From the NCBI GenBank assembly GCA_026874595.1, contig CM049306.1, positions 41,170,019 to 41,234,018 on the forward strand: DNA of 64,000 bases. The letters are read 5' to 3'. The translations under genes and the position numbers were made by a program. Shown piece after piece: positions 35,201-43,186 of the stretch; position 1 is the first letter of the stretch, and every line of letters starts with the position of its first letter. The stretch is from Sipunculus nudus (taxonomy: Eukaryota > Annelida > Sipuncula > Golfingiida > Sipunculidae). Under the pieces are notes generated by a model. The model was not told the DNA's origin. It worked only from the letters and a program-made list of their open reading frames with translations, and did no database searches.

Positions 35201-37422
35201 CACCATGACCCTGGTTATTACAATGTACTCGACACGAAGCATCTGAATGAAAACTTTTTTCCAAAGATTTTTTTTTTGGTGAATGTTACCGACTGCTCTC
35301 TTAACTATTTCCTTATTAAAGAATGTACATCTCCAGAGTTCCATTTCGGTTTAGGACTACGTGACTCGCTTCCTATTATAATATTTGTATCCTGGTGTCA
35401 TCCAGGCCCGGTGTCTACCGCACCTACGGGTCCTGGGTGTGAAATTATCCCCATTGCTAGATCATAATACCGAGGAATCCCGTAGACACACTCGTTTGGG
35501 AGTGATACACGGCTGTGGGACACGGCCTTCCCATTAAGCATGCAGAGCACTCACACTTGGTTGGGGCCGACCGTGAAAATCTCACCGTCTCGGCTGAGAT
35601 TTGAACTAACAACCTCCCGGCTTTGTGCTCTACCCCTGAGCTACAGAAACCGGTCTGTATGAACCCTTTGACCATAATAAGGATCGTTTGGTTGCCGCAT
35701 CGGTCCTCGGGCCTATAAAGAGGAGCTTTGATGAAAGATTGCAAGCTGGGAGTAATCTGGATTAAATCAATAGCTTAATTGACAATTACCTCACACCGAT
35801 GACGCACTGAAGGAAGGTACAGACGCCGCACATGACGAGCGTGGTGCTGAGTAGCTCGGCGAAGAACACGTGATCTCCCTCACCACAAACCTGGCGGTGA
35901 ATGATGTAAGCGGCCGTCAGCGGAGAGCCGAACGTCATCAAAGCTTGCTGAAAATAATGAACGGGTTTTAAATTAAAGTAATAAAAGTTTAAATTAAAGT
36001 TACTTTAATATATAAAATACACTTATATCAACTTAAAAATTAACAAATTTAGAAGACACATGAAAAAGTTTTGCCTTTTTTACACACCTGGGAGATAATA
36101 CAGACCCTCCATCCCCATCTAGACCAAAATGTCGATATAAAAATAAACTCATCAACACTGTAAGCCTCCGGTCACAGGTGAGAGATGTGAACTTGATATT
36201 TATTTTTTACCTTGGACTATATATTTTTCACGGCTTTGGTCAGGTGTGATCTCGAAAATTGCACATCTCTAGTTAGCCCGACGTCTAGAGCTAAAAGAGC
36301 TACAGTTGAGCTAATTGTGGTTCAAAACAGTGATGTAGGAGTAGAAGTCCGGACTCGAGGTCACTTTTTTCAGGTACTCGGACTTGAGCTCGGGGGTCCA
36401 GGAGTGGGACTTTGACACGGGGTTAAGGACACGAGAATTCAGGGCGAATAGGACATTTCGAGTCCAGTGGGGGGGGGGATCTTTGCCTCAAACTATAATG
36501 ACTTGTATGCAAGTGCGAATATATAGCAAACTATATACCAAGCTTTAACTCTGCAACAGGGAGCTAAATGTACTAAAACATTAACGTTGAGAGCACGTTT
36601 AAACTAACATTAAAATACACTGGCCTGGATTCGGACTTGCACTCGGCCATGGATGGCGTGGACTCGACTACATCACTGCTTCATAACATGACGAATTCTA
36701 CAGGACCAGATGGCTGGAGCAAATTAAGGTTGCAATACAGAAGGCTTTAGCCAACAGTGCAACAGAACCGGATGGTGTAAGCCAAAAGTGGAACAGACCG
36801 GATGGCTGGAACCAAAAGTGTTAGAACTGTGTGACTTGAGCAAAGGGTGTCACAGAACCGGATGGCTGGGGCAGAGGGTGCAGTTAAGGCGAGTGGTCGG
36901 AGCTTAAAGTCGATTGGAACTTACAGGTACCAAGGGAGCAACATTCAGACGGCATTATGAAAACATAGTTTAAATATTAGAAAAGGCTAGCCGACGTAGA
37001 ATTAACTAAGACAAGATCACATGAGAACAAATTTCTTCAGTAAAAGTCATTGTAATAAAATTTTTAGTTGCACATTTTTGCACATTTTATTATACCTGAA
37101 GAGAGAAGAAGACTGTTATAAACAATGGCGGCTTGTCGTTCAAGGTGAAGGTCAAGTTGCCGTTACCAGGTTTTTCCTCGGTTTTATCTTCCTGTTCATT
37201 GGCTACAGACAAACTGACGTCAGCATGTGGCGCCTGTCCATTGGGTAATGCCAAGTTCAGGTCTCTATCCACCGTCTGTCCATGATCTTCCTTTGGTTTC
37301 ACATTCCTCTCTGTTATATTGCTGATTGAATTCTCTGCTGCTGCACGGATCACCGCAGTATCGACTTGTCCATTAGAGTGGATCTTCTCTGTCACTGCTT
37401 TGAAGGATATGGCTTCTGCCAT
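23072..37422 (-). CDS. SLC23-like: SLC23 / nucleobase-ascorbate transporter, gene A (11 coding exons, complete)
   Basis: Predicted multi-pass membrane transporter of the SLC23/NAT family (UraA/UapA fold, normally 14 TM segments in two inverted repeats; known members move ascorbate, purines or uracil with Na+ or H+). Coding exons: 37096-37422, 35790-35947, 32875-32978, 32217-32308, 31584-31765, 30027-30147, 29472-29628, 28696-28949, 26807-27080, 23816-23911, 23072-23280. All introns are GT..AG; the joined 1974 nt keep one frame and give 657 aa, close to vertebrate SVCT2 length. Hallmarks: PP-x-F before TM1 (about residue 98), IGPLTITPTVALVGLS (exon 5), SVGDYYATAR (407-416), PPPPKHAVNRGI, ITG-VASR (463-469), GLSNLQ-like ALSNLQTVDL, DNTVPG, YDIPY near the C-terminus. 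Odd: QQ (109-110) for the TM1 QH pair, Asp406 for the TM8 Glu, and Gly456-Val457 in the TM10 motif where Q/E/P-N is usual. Family assignment is firm; the substrate is unknown. Confidence 0.93.
23307..23486. mobile_element. CAGTG-ended MITE in intron 10 of gene A
   Basis: Ends CAGTGTTGTAG ... CTACATCACTG, interior rich in GAGTC/GACTC steps (CTCGAGTCCGAGTC). The ends resemble hAT termini; an 8-bp target duplication is not convincing. Its edge is only 27 bp from the acceptor of the last exon. Confidence 0.6.
23816..23911 (-). CDS. SLC23-like: Gene A exon 10 (TM14)
   Basis: Encodes VDVLDQVITVFLSTAMFVGG and FIGLVLDNTVP, matching the family LDQ-[VI]-L-T-V-L-L-T-T-x-MFVGG...DNT[IV]PG block. 96 nt, same phases and length in gene B. 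Confidence 0.95.
24090..24317 (-). repeat. tRNA-derived SINE, family 2, in intron 9 of gene A
   Basis: Minus strand: A box TAGCGAAGCGG (24298-24308) is a perfect match to TRGCNNAGYGG and B box GGTTCGACTCT (24255-24265) misses one base; the spacing is tRNA-like. The body is unrelated to family 1. No acceptor stem is evident, so a SINE head is more likely than a functional tRNA. Confidence 0.65.
25170..25345 (-). repeat. SINE family 1, 3' fragment in intron 9 of gene A
   Basis: Plus-strand text (CGATTTAGGACTTCGTGACAG, GTGTCCCGGGTGTAAATACC, GCACTCGTTTGTG) aligns with the 3' half of the 35.3-35.65 kb copy. Confidence 0.65.
26807..27080 (-). CDS. SLC23-like: Gene A exon 9 (TM11-TM13)
   Basis: Begins VASRWIWLWM behind acceptor CATTTCAG and contains GKVGAVLSTIPEPVIGGL, GMVVSVALSNLQTVDL and RNLTILG (family S-R-N-L-F-I-x-G). 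274 nt, ends ACAG|GTAGGC. Its first 24 nt recur about 18 times in the intron upstream. Confidence 0.95.
27081..27344. repeat. 66-bp repeat units beside exon 9 of gene A (4 copies)
   Basis: Units start at 27081, 27147, 27213 and 27279 (period 66). They contain the same exon-9-derived core as the 71-bp array but a different spacer (TATTACGTGAGAGAATGGTC). 66 is a multiple of three and the first two units are open in the exon's frame. Gene B has two such units, so this array predates the gene duplication. Confidence 0.92.
27360..28353. repeat. 71-bp minisatellite, 14 copies, in intron 8 of gene A
   Basis: Fourteen near-identical 71-bp units (994 bp). Each unit holds the 24-bp block AGCCAGATCCACCTGCCCGC-CACC, which on the minus strand is the start of exon 9 (V-A-x-R-W-I-W-L), and a small inverted repeat (GAGAGAG/CTCTCTC). 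Units differ by only one or two bases (TGCTCG versus TGCCCG; one CAACTT), so expansion is recent. Absent from the same intron of gene B. Confidence 0.97.
28696..28949 (-). CDS. SLC23-like: Gene A exon 8 (TM8-TM10 with the NAT signature)
   Basis: Carries QWGIPQFS, GMLAATASSIIDSVGDYYA, PPPPKHAVNRGI and STTSHSGVIGFICITG. These are the TM8 and TM10 substrate-site segments. The family TM8 Glu is Asp here and the [QEP]-N of the [QEP]-N-x-G-x4-T-[RKG] motif is Gly-Val, while the G and T-G are kept. 254 nt, ends in phase 0 before GTGAGT. Confidence 0.96.
29472..29628 (-). CDS. SLC23-like: Gene A exon 7 (TM7 and loop)
   Basis: Encodes TALAMGLAWLTCYIMTATG followed by a polar loop with RARTDAK (family ARTDA motif) and ends WFYMPYP plus one base. 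157 nt, donor GTAACG. Confidence 0.94.
30027..30147 (-). CDS. SLC23-like: Gene A exon 6 (TM6-loop)
   Basis: Encodes SACLVLLFSLYLGTLNVPFP and ends RLPVFRLFP, matching the family ILFSQYL and IFK-x-FP blocks. 121 nt, phase 1 in, phase 0 out. The NVPFPSYGMQ stretch differs clearly from gene B, where the same loop reads VRVPFPAFNKQ. Confidence 0.92.
30330..31330 (+). repeat. Nested tandem repeat in intron 5 of gene A
   Basis: Two roughly 500-bp halves (landmark TGATGAAACACTCCATG near 30797 and 31298). Each half contains two roughly 150-bp subunits built on (G/C)GTCAC-x-(A/G)TG...TTTCAGG...ACCTCCCTG, at about 30440, 30593, 30937 and 31087. Confidence 0.75.
31584..31765 (-). CDS. SLC23-like: Gene A exon 5 (TM4-TM6)
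   Basis: Starts ISGALITASLVQVILG and contains the strongly conserved RFIGPLTITPTVALVGLSLF and ETHWGIS segments. 182 nt, ends in phase 2 inside a Met codon (AT|GTACGT). Confidence 0.95.
32217..32308 (-). CDS. SLC23-like: Gene A exon 4 (extracellular loop with N-glycosylation sequons)
   Basis: 30 full codons with two N-x-S/T sequons (NST, NET) and ending LWRPRMQV, matching the glycosylated loop and the W-x-PRI-R-E block of vertebrate SVCTs. 92 nt; the position of the intron is the same as in gene B. Confidence 0.88.
32875..32978 (-). CDS. SLC23-like: Gene A exon 3 (TM3-loop)
   Basis: Encodes IPVIQSSSFSFFPPIIAMM then LEQWRCD, matching the family R-[LI]-P-x-[FI]-Q-[AS]-S-[AS]-F block and the ERWKC segment. 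104 nt, phase 2 in and phase 1 out, donor GTACGC. Confidence 0.93.
33227..33400 (+). repeat. Dispersed repeat with copies at 39.03-39.27 and 50.70-50.83 kb
   Basis: Shared blocks GGGTTCGATAAGG, GGACAGCGTC(C/A)AGG(C/T)GAGAA and TTTGATGGCAA(T/G)GGGACGTGT. Lies just upstream of the pogo remnant in intron 2 of gene A. Unclassified. Confidence 0.6.
33905..34060 (-). pseudogene. CENP-B/pogo-type N-terminal helix-turn-helix fragment
   Basis: Minus strand reads SRKRHALSVDDKLSILARLN then MGTKPADLAREFNVERSTIS-EI, a good match to the psq/CENP-B N domain (KR-x-(A/R)-L-(S/T)-x-x-x-K...ADVAREFG-(I/V)-x-(R/K)-STVS-x-I). An in-frame stop precedes it and the frame then runs into AT-rich non-coding text, so only about 50 residues remain. 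It is a transposase relic, not a host gene. Confidence 0.8.
34594..34929. mobile_element. MITE with long inverted ends in intron 2 of gene A
   Basis: ATGGTTCTCAGGCAC (from 34613) and GTGCCTGAGAACCAT (to about 34911) are perfect inverted repeats; homology continues outward to AGGCCAAAA / TTTTGGCCT. Interior has CCGCCCGCATCAATTT and its inverse GCCCGCCCGCATTGATTT. It sits inside the decayed pogo element. Confidence 0.75.
35318..35653 (-). repeat. SINE family 1, near full-length copy in intron 2 of gene A
   Basis: Minus-strand A box TAGCTCAGGGG (35633-35643) and B box AGTTCAAATCT, then GGTGAGATTTTCACGGTCGG, and tail AAATGGAACTCTGGAGATG. Best full-length partner for the 9.95-kb copy. Confidence 0.8.
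35790..35947 (-). CDS. SLC23-like: Gene A exon 2 (TM1-TM3)
   Basis: Starts behind TTTTCAG with QALMTFGSPL and runs to LQCVIGV plus two bases of an Arg codon; donor GTAATT. It corresponds to the family block from the TM1 QH motif to the conserved GIRLP. The first residue makes the TM1 pair Q-Q instead of Q-H. Confidence 0.9.
36328..36678. mobile_element. CAGTG-ended MITE, longer copy, in intron 1 of gene A
   Basis: Same ends (CAGTGATGTAG ... CTACATCACTG) and same GGACTCGAG-type interior as the 23.3-kb copy. Flanks GTTCAAAA and CTTCATAA agree at 6 of 8 bases, compatible with an aged 8-bp hAT-type duplication. Confidence 0.65.
36700..36910 (+). repeat. Imperfect minisatellite (about 35-45-bp units)
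   Basis: Five or so degenerate repeats of ACAGAACCGGATGGCTGGAGC followed by AAAAGTG-type text, in intron 1 of gene A, right after the 36.3-kb MITE. Confidence 0.7.
37096..37422 (-). CDS. SLC23-like: Gene A exon 1 (start codon, N-terminal tail, start of TM1)
   Basis: 109 codons starting MAEAISFK. About 95 polar residues form a cytosolic tail, then KPPLFITVFFSLQ begins TM1. The exon ends CAG|GTATAA in phase 0. A TAG acceptor behind a T-rich stretch lies 9 nt upstream of the ATG (exon edge 37431), so a separate 5' non-coding exon is likely. Confidence 0.88.
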
Positions 37423-37730
37423 ACTACCGATCTATTTACAAAAAGATTAAAATTCCAAATAATAAAGTTAAAAGTTCACACAAATTAAAAAAAAATTGAG
37501 ACCGCAATACTAGATAAATCATTCAGATAATAATGGAATGTAAGAATCAGGGAGTAAATTGGAGAATTTACTATAGCTCAGACAAAACCCACGAAAATAT
37601 AACTTGCATTGCTGAATAGATCGCATTTACTCATATTTAGCTGAACATCAAACATAATATTACAAGGGGTTTCAGTTATTTTATCGCCAATATTCTTTAA
37701 GATTTGATCAACGTGTTTGCGAGACTTACT
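37423..37730 (-). promoter_or_regulatory. Candidate 5' UTR intron of gene A
   Basis: Nine nt before the ATG a TAG acceptor (exon edge 37431) follows a T-rich tract, and 300 nt further upstream the minus strand reads CTTCAAA|GTAAGT (exon edge 37730), a strong donor. Together they suggest a leading non-coding exon ending at 37730. No promoter motif could be fixed. Confidence 0.3.
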
Positions 37731-38578
37731 TTGAAGACCTGTTCAGGTGTTTGAAAATGGACTAGATTCCGCTTGTTGCCTCTTCACGAGTGGTGTCCCT
37801 GGTGTCACGCAATGTATCACGCTGAGCTCTCTATGCATAATATCGTGGTATATCCATAACACGTTATTTTCCTTGACATAGACTCGCAGGTATGTATTTG
37901 TTTACATCATTTGCATTTTAGATTCGTAGGTATAGCATGGGAGCGGGTCCTGGATAGCAAACCTTCATATTAGGCACATGTCTCCATCAGACTTTTGATG
38001 ATAAATTCTTCATTTGATGAATACTTGTTTGTCCTGGCAGCTTTGCTCTCGTCAGGTCATCTAACTTGATCAGAATGCATGGAACATTGGTGTTAAATTA
38101 CAGTTCCTTAGTCTCTGAAAAAGAAACACAACAGTCGTCAAGGGGAGGACAAAGGGCATTTTACAGGTGAATGAGGGCAATTGTCGGGCAAATTTGACAC
38201 GCATCAACGCGTGGCGTCGTGTTGCTATTGAACTTAGTGTCTGTGAATGAACAATGCTTGTTTTCGATTATTGGATCTGTGGATGAATTAGTTTAAACGC
38301 GTGGTGACGGCATGCTCTGTCCTCTTAAGACTGATTGTATTTCAAATCTGTTCGGTTCTGAAATAGTTAAATCTAATGGTCGCGAAGTACGTAATTTGTA
38401 AGCCTATTGCCTAAGCGATATGGAAAGCGGTTCTGTGGCTTAAAAGCACTTTAAAAAATGTTTTTAGACGCTGTTACGGGGTACGTCCATAAGCCCGGCA
38501 GCTCGTTGGTCCGACATCTTGTTTTTCCCTCAGGGAATCGGTTTGACAGTCATCCGACTCGGAAATAATATATTATAT

Positions 38579-38618
<40 letters not shown>

Positions 38619-40076
38619 CGAAATTATACTTTAAATTCTTTATTAGTCACTCCAATTGACTCATTGTATCTAAGAACATCATCATAAAACATCATTTTAG
38701 TATGCATTATCCTTAAAAAAAATAATCAGAAAGCAAACGATATATCGAAATAAATGGCAGAATGACAGATTAAACAGGAGAAAGGTTGAGAGATGTGAAA
38801 AAATATTATAGAACTGATCATCAAAATATTTTTATTAAGTGAACCCTACTTTGCAAAAACACAAAAAGTTAGACACTGATCTACTAAGGCAGGGTTATCT
38901 TATGGGTCTCCAAATCCAATTAGTTTTGGTCATCCAAGAATGGATTTTAATGATTTATGGTAATTTTAAAATTTACATATAAAATGCGTAACGATATCTC
39001 AAAAAGTATATTTATTACTAATGGTATACCCATAATTTCGACATGCGGCCTGTGACGTCCAAGTTTTAGTCTGTACGAACAATGGCAGCCCCTTTAAGGG
39101 GTTCCTAGAGAAAAAAAAACGTCTGTTAGGGTTCGATAAGGGTGTTTGAATGGACACGGAAGTACTCGAGGACAGCGTCAAGGTGAGAATGTGTGCGCGA
39201 ATAGAGTTAGGTCAATGAGATGCAATTTTATCCACACGGTTTGATGGCAAGGGGACGTGTTATTTGGAGTAGATTTGGAGCAGAATAACACTTCTTTTTT
39301 TCTTTGGCAAGTTTATTTTTATGGGTTTCGTGGCTTCTAACCGCGGATGAAGGTAAGAGTGACATATTCCACAGTCCGGTCAAGGTCGTTCTATTTTGTG
39401 GCGTCAAGAGTGAGCAGGCATTAAATGTTGAAGGGCACCAGTGAATATTAGGCATTGAATGTTCCAGATAGTGGGAGACAGGAGACTATTAATAATATTT
39501 TTTCAGTGGTAGCCATATTTTTAATGCTGTTTGAGGCGATTGAAAGTGTCAGATGGTGTTAGATGTTGATGGTGTGTGCATGGCTGGACAGGTGGCGACA
39601 TCTGTGGTGCACTATAGTGCACTACAGAAACTGGTCTCCAGCGGGAAAATGAAAGACTGAACCCCCTGTTTTCCTGGACTAAAATAAAATCTCAGTTTTT
39701 GATCTTGAATTAGATGTATCATTTCATGCCAAACACTCGATAGGAAAAATGCCCCAGTGCCCGAAACATATGCACCTTATATGATAATATATAGATCCTT
39801 GAAAAACGTCCCTCCAACATATACAATGAGGGCTGCCATGGAAAGTATACCGGCAAGGCCAGGTCAAGAGCACACCTGTTGTACGAGCGCTTTGTACGAG
39901 CAGAACAATGTATTTTGTGTACAGGTACTTTAAATCTTCACATATTTTACCTTTAAAGCTATATGTAAGACAACACTGTTAAAAAAGTAGATGGGAAAAT
40001 CCAAGTTGTACTGATATGAACGCACAAAAATCCAGTACACGCCACGGAATAAACTAGTGGGCGATGTATGAGGCAT
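37731..40076. other. Upstream flank of gene A
   Basis: Probable promoter region of gene A; no core element could be assigned. Contains a (TA)n tract, a copy of the 33.2-kb dispersed repeat (39030-39270) and otherwise unremarkable sequence. Confidence 0.45.
38570..38612. repeat. (TA)n microsatellite upstream of gene A
   Basis: TATTATATTATA running into about 15 TA steps, 1.15 kb upstream of the gene A start codon. Confidence 0.95.
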
Positions 40077-40114
40077 TTGCGATAAACCGAACTTTTTAGT
40101 TCGGTTTATCGCAA
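40077..40114. repeat. Perfect 17-bp hairpin with TTTT loop
   Basis: TTGCGATAAACCGAACT / AGTTCGGTTTATCGCAA separated by four T. It abuts the 5' end of a Helentron-like element (40115 on). No such stem is present at the other copy's edge (49917). Confidence 0.95.
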
Positions 40115-41211
40115 GAATACGGGTAGTCGACAAGCGACTTTGAGTGTCCGCCGAAATCAGAGTGGGACGGGTGAAGTGAGGCATGGATTGAGTGGCAAGG
40201 GGAATAGAGTGAGATGCATATTAGCATGGATGTCTGCCACGTAAACTTAATTGTAGGTGGCGCAACCGGTTATTTGAAAGAGAAAACCATTGAAGATGTA
40301 TACATATGCAAAATTTTAGGTGGATAAGTCAAACCACAGCTGAGATATGATTTTTATTCTAGGCAGATGAACAGATGGACACAATGCAAAAATGGTAGTA
40401 AGTTTGGCCACCAAATATGTATAAGCTGTAAAGCTATGCAAGATCTATACTCATGCGAAATTTCAGGCAGATACGTCAAACCAGTCCTGAGATAAAGAAT
40501 GGATGTCTGCAGCGCGAATGTGAATGCAGGTGGGTCCACCCGTCATAAAAAACAATAAAGCTATCCAGGATGTATACACATGCAAAATTTCAGGTGGATG
40601 AGTCCAACCACTGCCGCGATATGAGTGATTTTATCCTAAGGCAGACAGACCGACGCTGTGCAAAAATGGTTGCACGTGGCGCCACCAGTTTACGCATGAT
40701 AAATAGCTGAGAGAGATCTATACATATGCAAATTTCAGTAGGGTACATCGAACTAGTCCTGAGATATCAGCATGGACGTCTGCAGCGTGAACGTGAATGT
40801 AGGTGGCGCCACCCTTCATAAAATCATGAAAGCTTTCCAGGATTATTCACATGAAAAATGTCAGATGGATAAGTCCACCAACTGCAGAGATAGGAGTGAT
40901 TTTACCCAAAGGCAGTCGAACAGGTGGACAGGGTTAAAAAAATGGTTGCAGGTGGCGCCACCAACCCGATTGGTCAAACGAGTACGAAGATATTAGGGTT
41001 AATGTGTAAAAACAGATGGACACAACAGAGAGGAAAGGTCAACGCAAAATGCTAAGGCACCAGTTCACATGTGACCTGATCATTGGGTCAAGTTTCGGAA
41101 TAATTGGCTCAGTGGTATCAGATAAGTTTTCCTGAAACGAACGCGGCTGCGGCAGCGGAACCCGGTTAAAACAGTGTATCCTCAAAACTTTGTATCAACG
41201 GATACAATTAC
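40115..41211 (+). mobile_element. Helentron-like non-autonomous element, family 2, copy 1
   Basis: Starts GAATACGGGTAGTCGACAAG, then GTGTCCGCCGAAATCAGAG; contains several roughly 180-bp internal repeats each with GGTGGCGCCACC or a close variant; ends GCGGCAGCGGAACCCGG, then a GTATCC...GGATAC stem and AATTA. Layout (subterminal inverted repeat, tandem core, short GGC-rich tract, 3' hairpin) is that of Helentron-associated elements. No Rep/helicase. Confidence 0.6.
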
Positions 41212-43186
41212 TGTCGGAAATTGGTCATTTTTGATGATAAGCAAAATATCAAGCCCATATAATACATAAAATTATGGCAAATCAATGTATTCTTTGTTGA
41301 AACCGATTTTCTTAGACGAGTCAGTAGAAAAGGCAACCCGGTGAATTTTTCGACGAACTGGACCATAAGTAGTACAATGATGTATCATTGAGCATAGATA
41401 CACCCCGAGGCTTGAAGCAAACGGTTTCAGCCGAGGTGTACCGAACTGGGGTATCCAAACCTGATTAGGTATTGGTCACATTATATTGATTTTTGTTGTT
41501 CCATGATTATTTAAAAAATATTTATCAAACATGCCATATGAATTAGGATTTATGTTACCCTTGTTCCCTGCTTATTTAAATTGCATGCATCTATAGAAGA
41601 ATAGTACAATCCTTTGACTCCAGCATCTTAGTCACTACCTTTACATATATAATAGATGGAAACAGGGACTGCATGAATACTGTTTTTACTTGGTGAATAA
41701 AAATTCTGACGGATATAAAGTCTAATTACTCAGCTGACAACAATACAAAGAAAAATGAGGATTTTGTTTGTTGATCGCGGTAGCTGTTCATTTAAATGTT
41801 TTAAGCACTATTTCACACAGCACAAGCTGAATAAGAGAATACGAGAAGATGTAACACTGATTATCAAGCACTGTCTTTAATTGAACCATATACAGAACTC
41901 GTTCACAGAACGAAAATGCAACACAATGAACAAATACCCCCATACATACCCCTATACCCTCAACAAATGTCCCAGTACATACCCCCATACCCTCAACAAA
42001 TATCCGCACGATACATGCAATTATACTTTCTAAAATAATACTAGATAACATTGAACTTATCACACACAACATAAATGATAAAACTATATTCTGAACAATA
42101 AACTACGAATGTTAATTTTTTTCGAAGTGAATTACTTCTACGTCTTAAAGCGTATATCGCTTGTTGCATAGGAATTGAAATACTTCGTCTTGCCGGAAAT
42201 CACATAGCTTTTATCAGAGGTAGACTTGTAACACCTGAATAGCATCCGATACCATATCAAACACATGGACATTTTTCGCACCATGATGAATGGCTCATGG
42301 TCTTACATGTTTTGTCAGCTTGAACATGGATCTAGGTGAAGATCAGATAAGAAACAGGGGAAGGAAGTCTGGGAAAACCATGATAAGATACAGTTTACTG
42401 CGACTTGGGGAAAATGTCTTGGGCGAGCGTTATATGGCTGTAATATAAAGTTTAACCTCCTTACTACCATGAGTGTATACGTGGTATCAGATCGTATTGC
42501 TTATTATACATATCTAGGAAAAGACAAGAATTTTTTAATAAATTAACTAGGCTAAAAGATAACCGACTACATAATGATAACGATAACGAAATAATTCAGG
42601 TCCTGAGACAGGATAACCTCGACATGCATTTTGAGGGTAAACATTAGATTATGGAAACGTAGAAAAGGTTCTTCCTGAGCACAAGGTAACAGTTAATGCT
42701 TATATCTGTTGAAGCTGTTGCGGGGTATAGTATAAATTTCACGCCAGCCACGAACTCATACACAGTTCTTTGAAAACAGATTACCGATTCATGGACGGTA
42801 TCATTGTGATATTTAGGTTTTATAAACATGTTCGATTGTTAGATACAGTTAAAGTAACTCAGAACCGGGCTGATGAAACACACCACGCCTGGACTTATAT
42901 AAAGCAAATAGTGAACGTAATGAACGCATAAAATACCAATAAAGTAGGTTTTGTCAAAGAATGAACTGTAAGCACTGGATGGTTACCCCTAAAAAAACTT
43001 GAGGTAACATTTTCTTCGAGGCAAGTATTTATCTTTACACTTACAGGTTTTAATTGAAAGAATTTTATAACTAACAGTGACTATAACAAACTAGCTGCAC
43101 AATCCTTACAGGTCAAAGACAGCACTGTGGTAAAAAATCAAAGCATCCTGTTTTTTTCACACTTATAGCAAAAGGCCAAGAATGGT
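41212..43186. other. Intergenic between genes A and B
   Basis: No exon recognised. 41935-42005 holds a short 2-unit tandem (CCCCATACATACCCC / CCCTCAACAAAT). Confidence 0.5.

Noticed and set aside
36212-36415. 67-codon plus-strand frame
   Set aside because: Covers the left end of the CAGTG-ended MITE and intron 1 of gene A; composition artefact.
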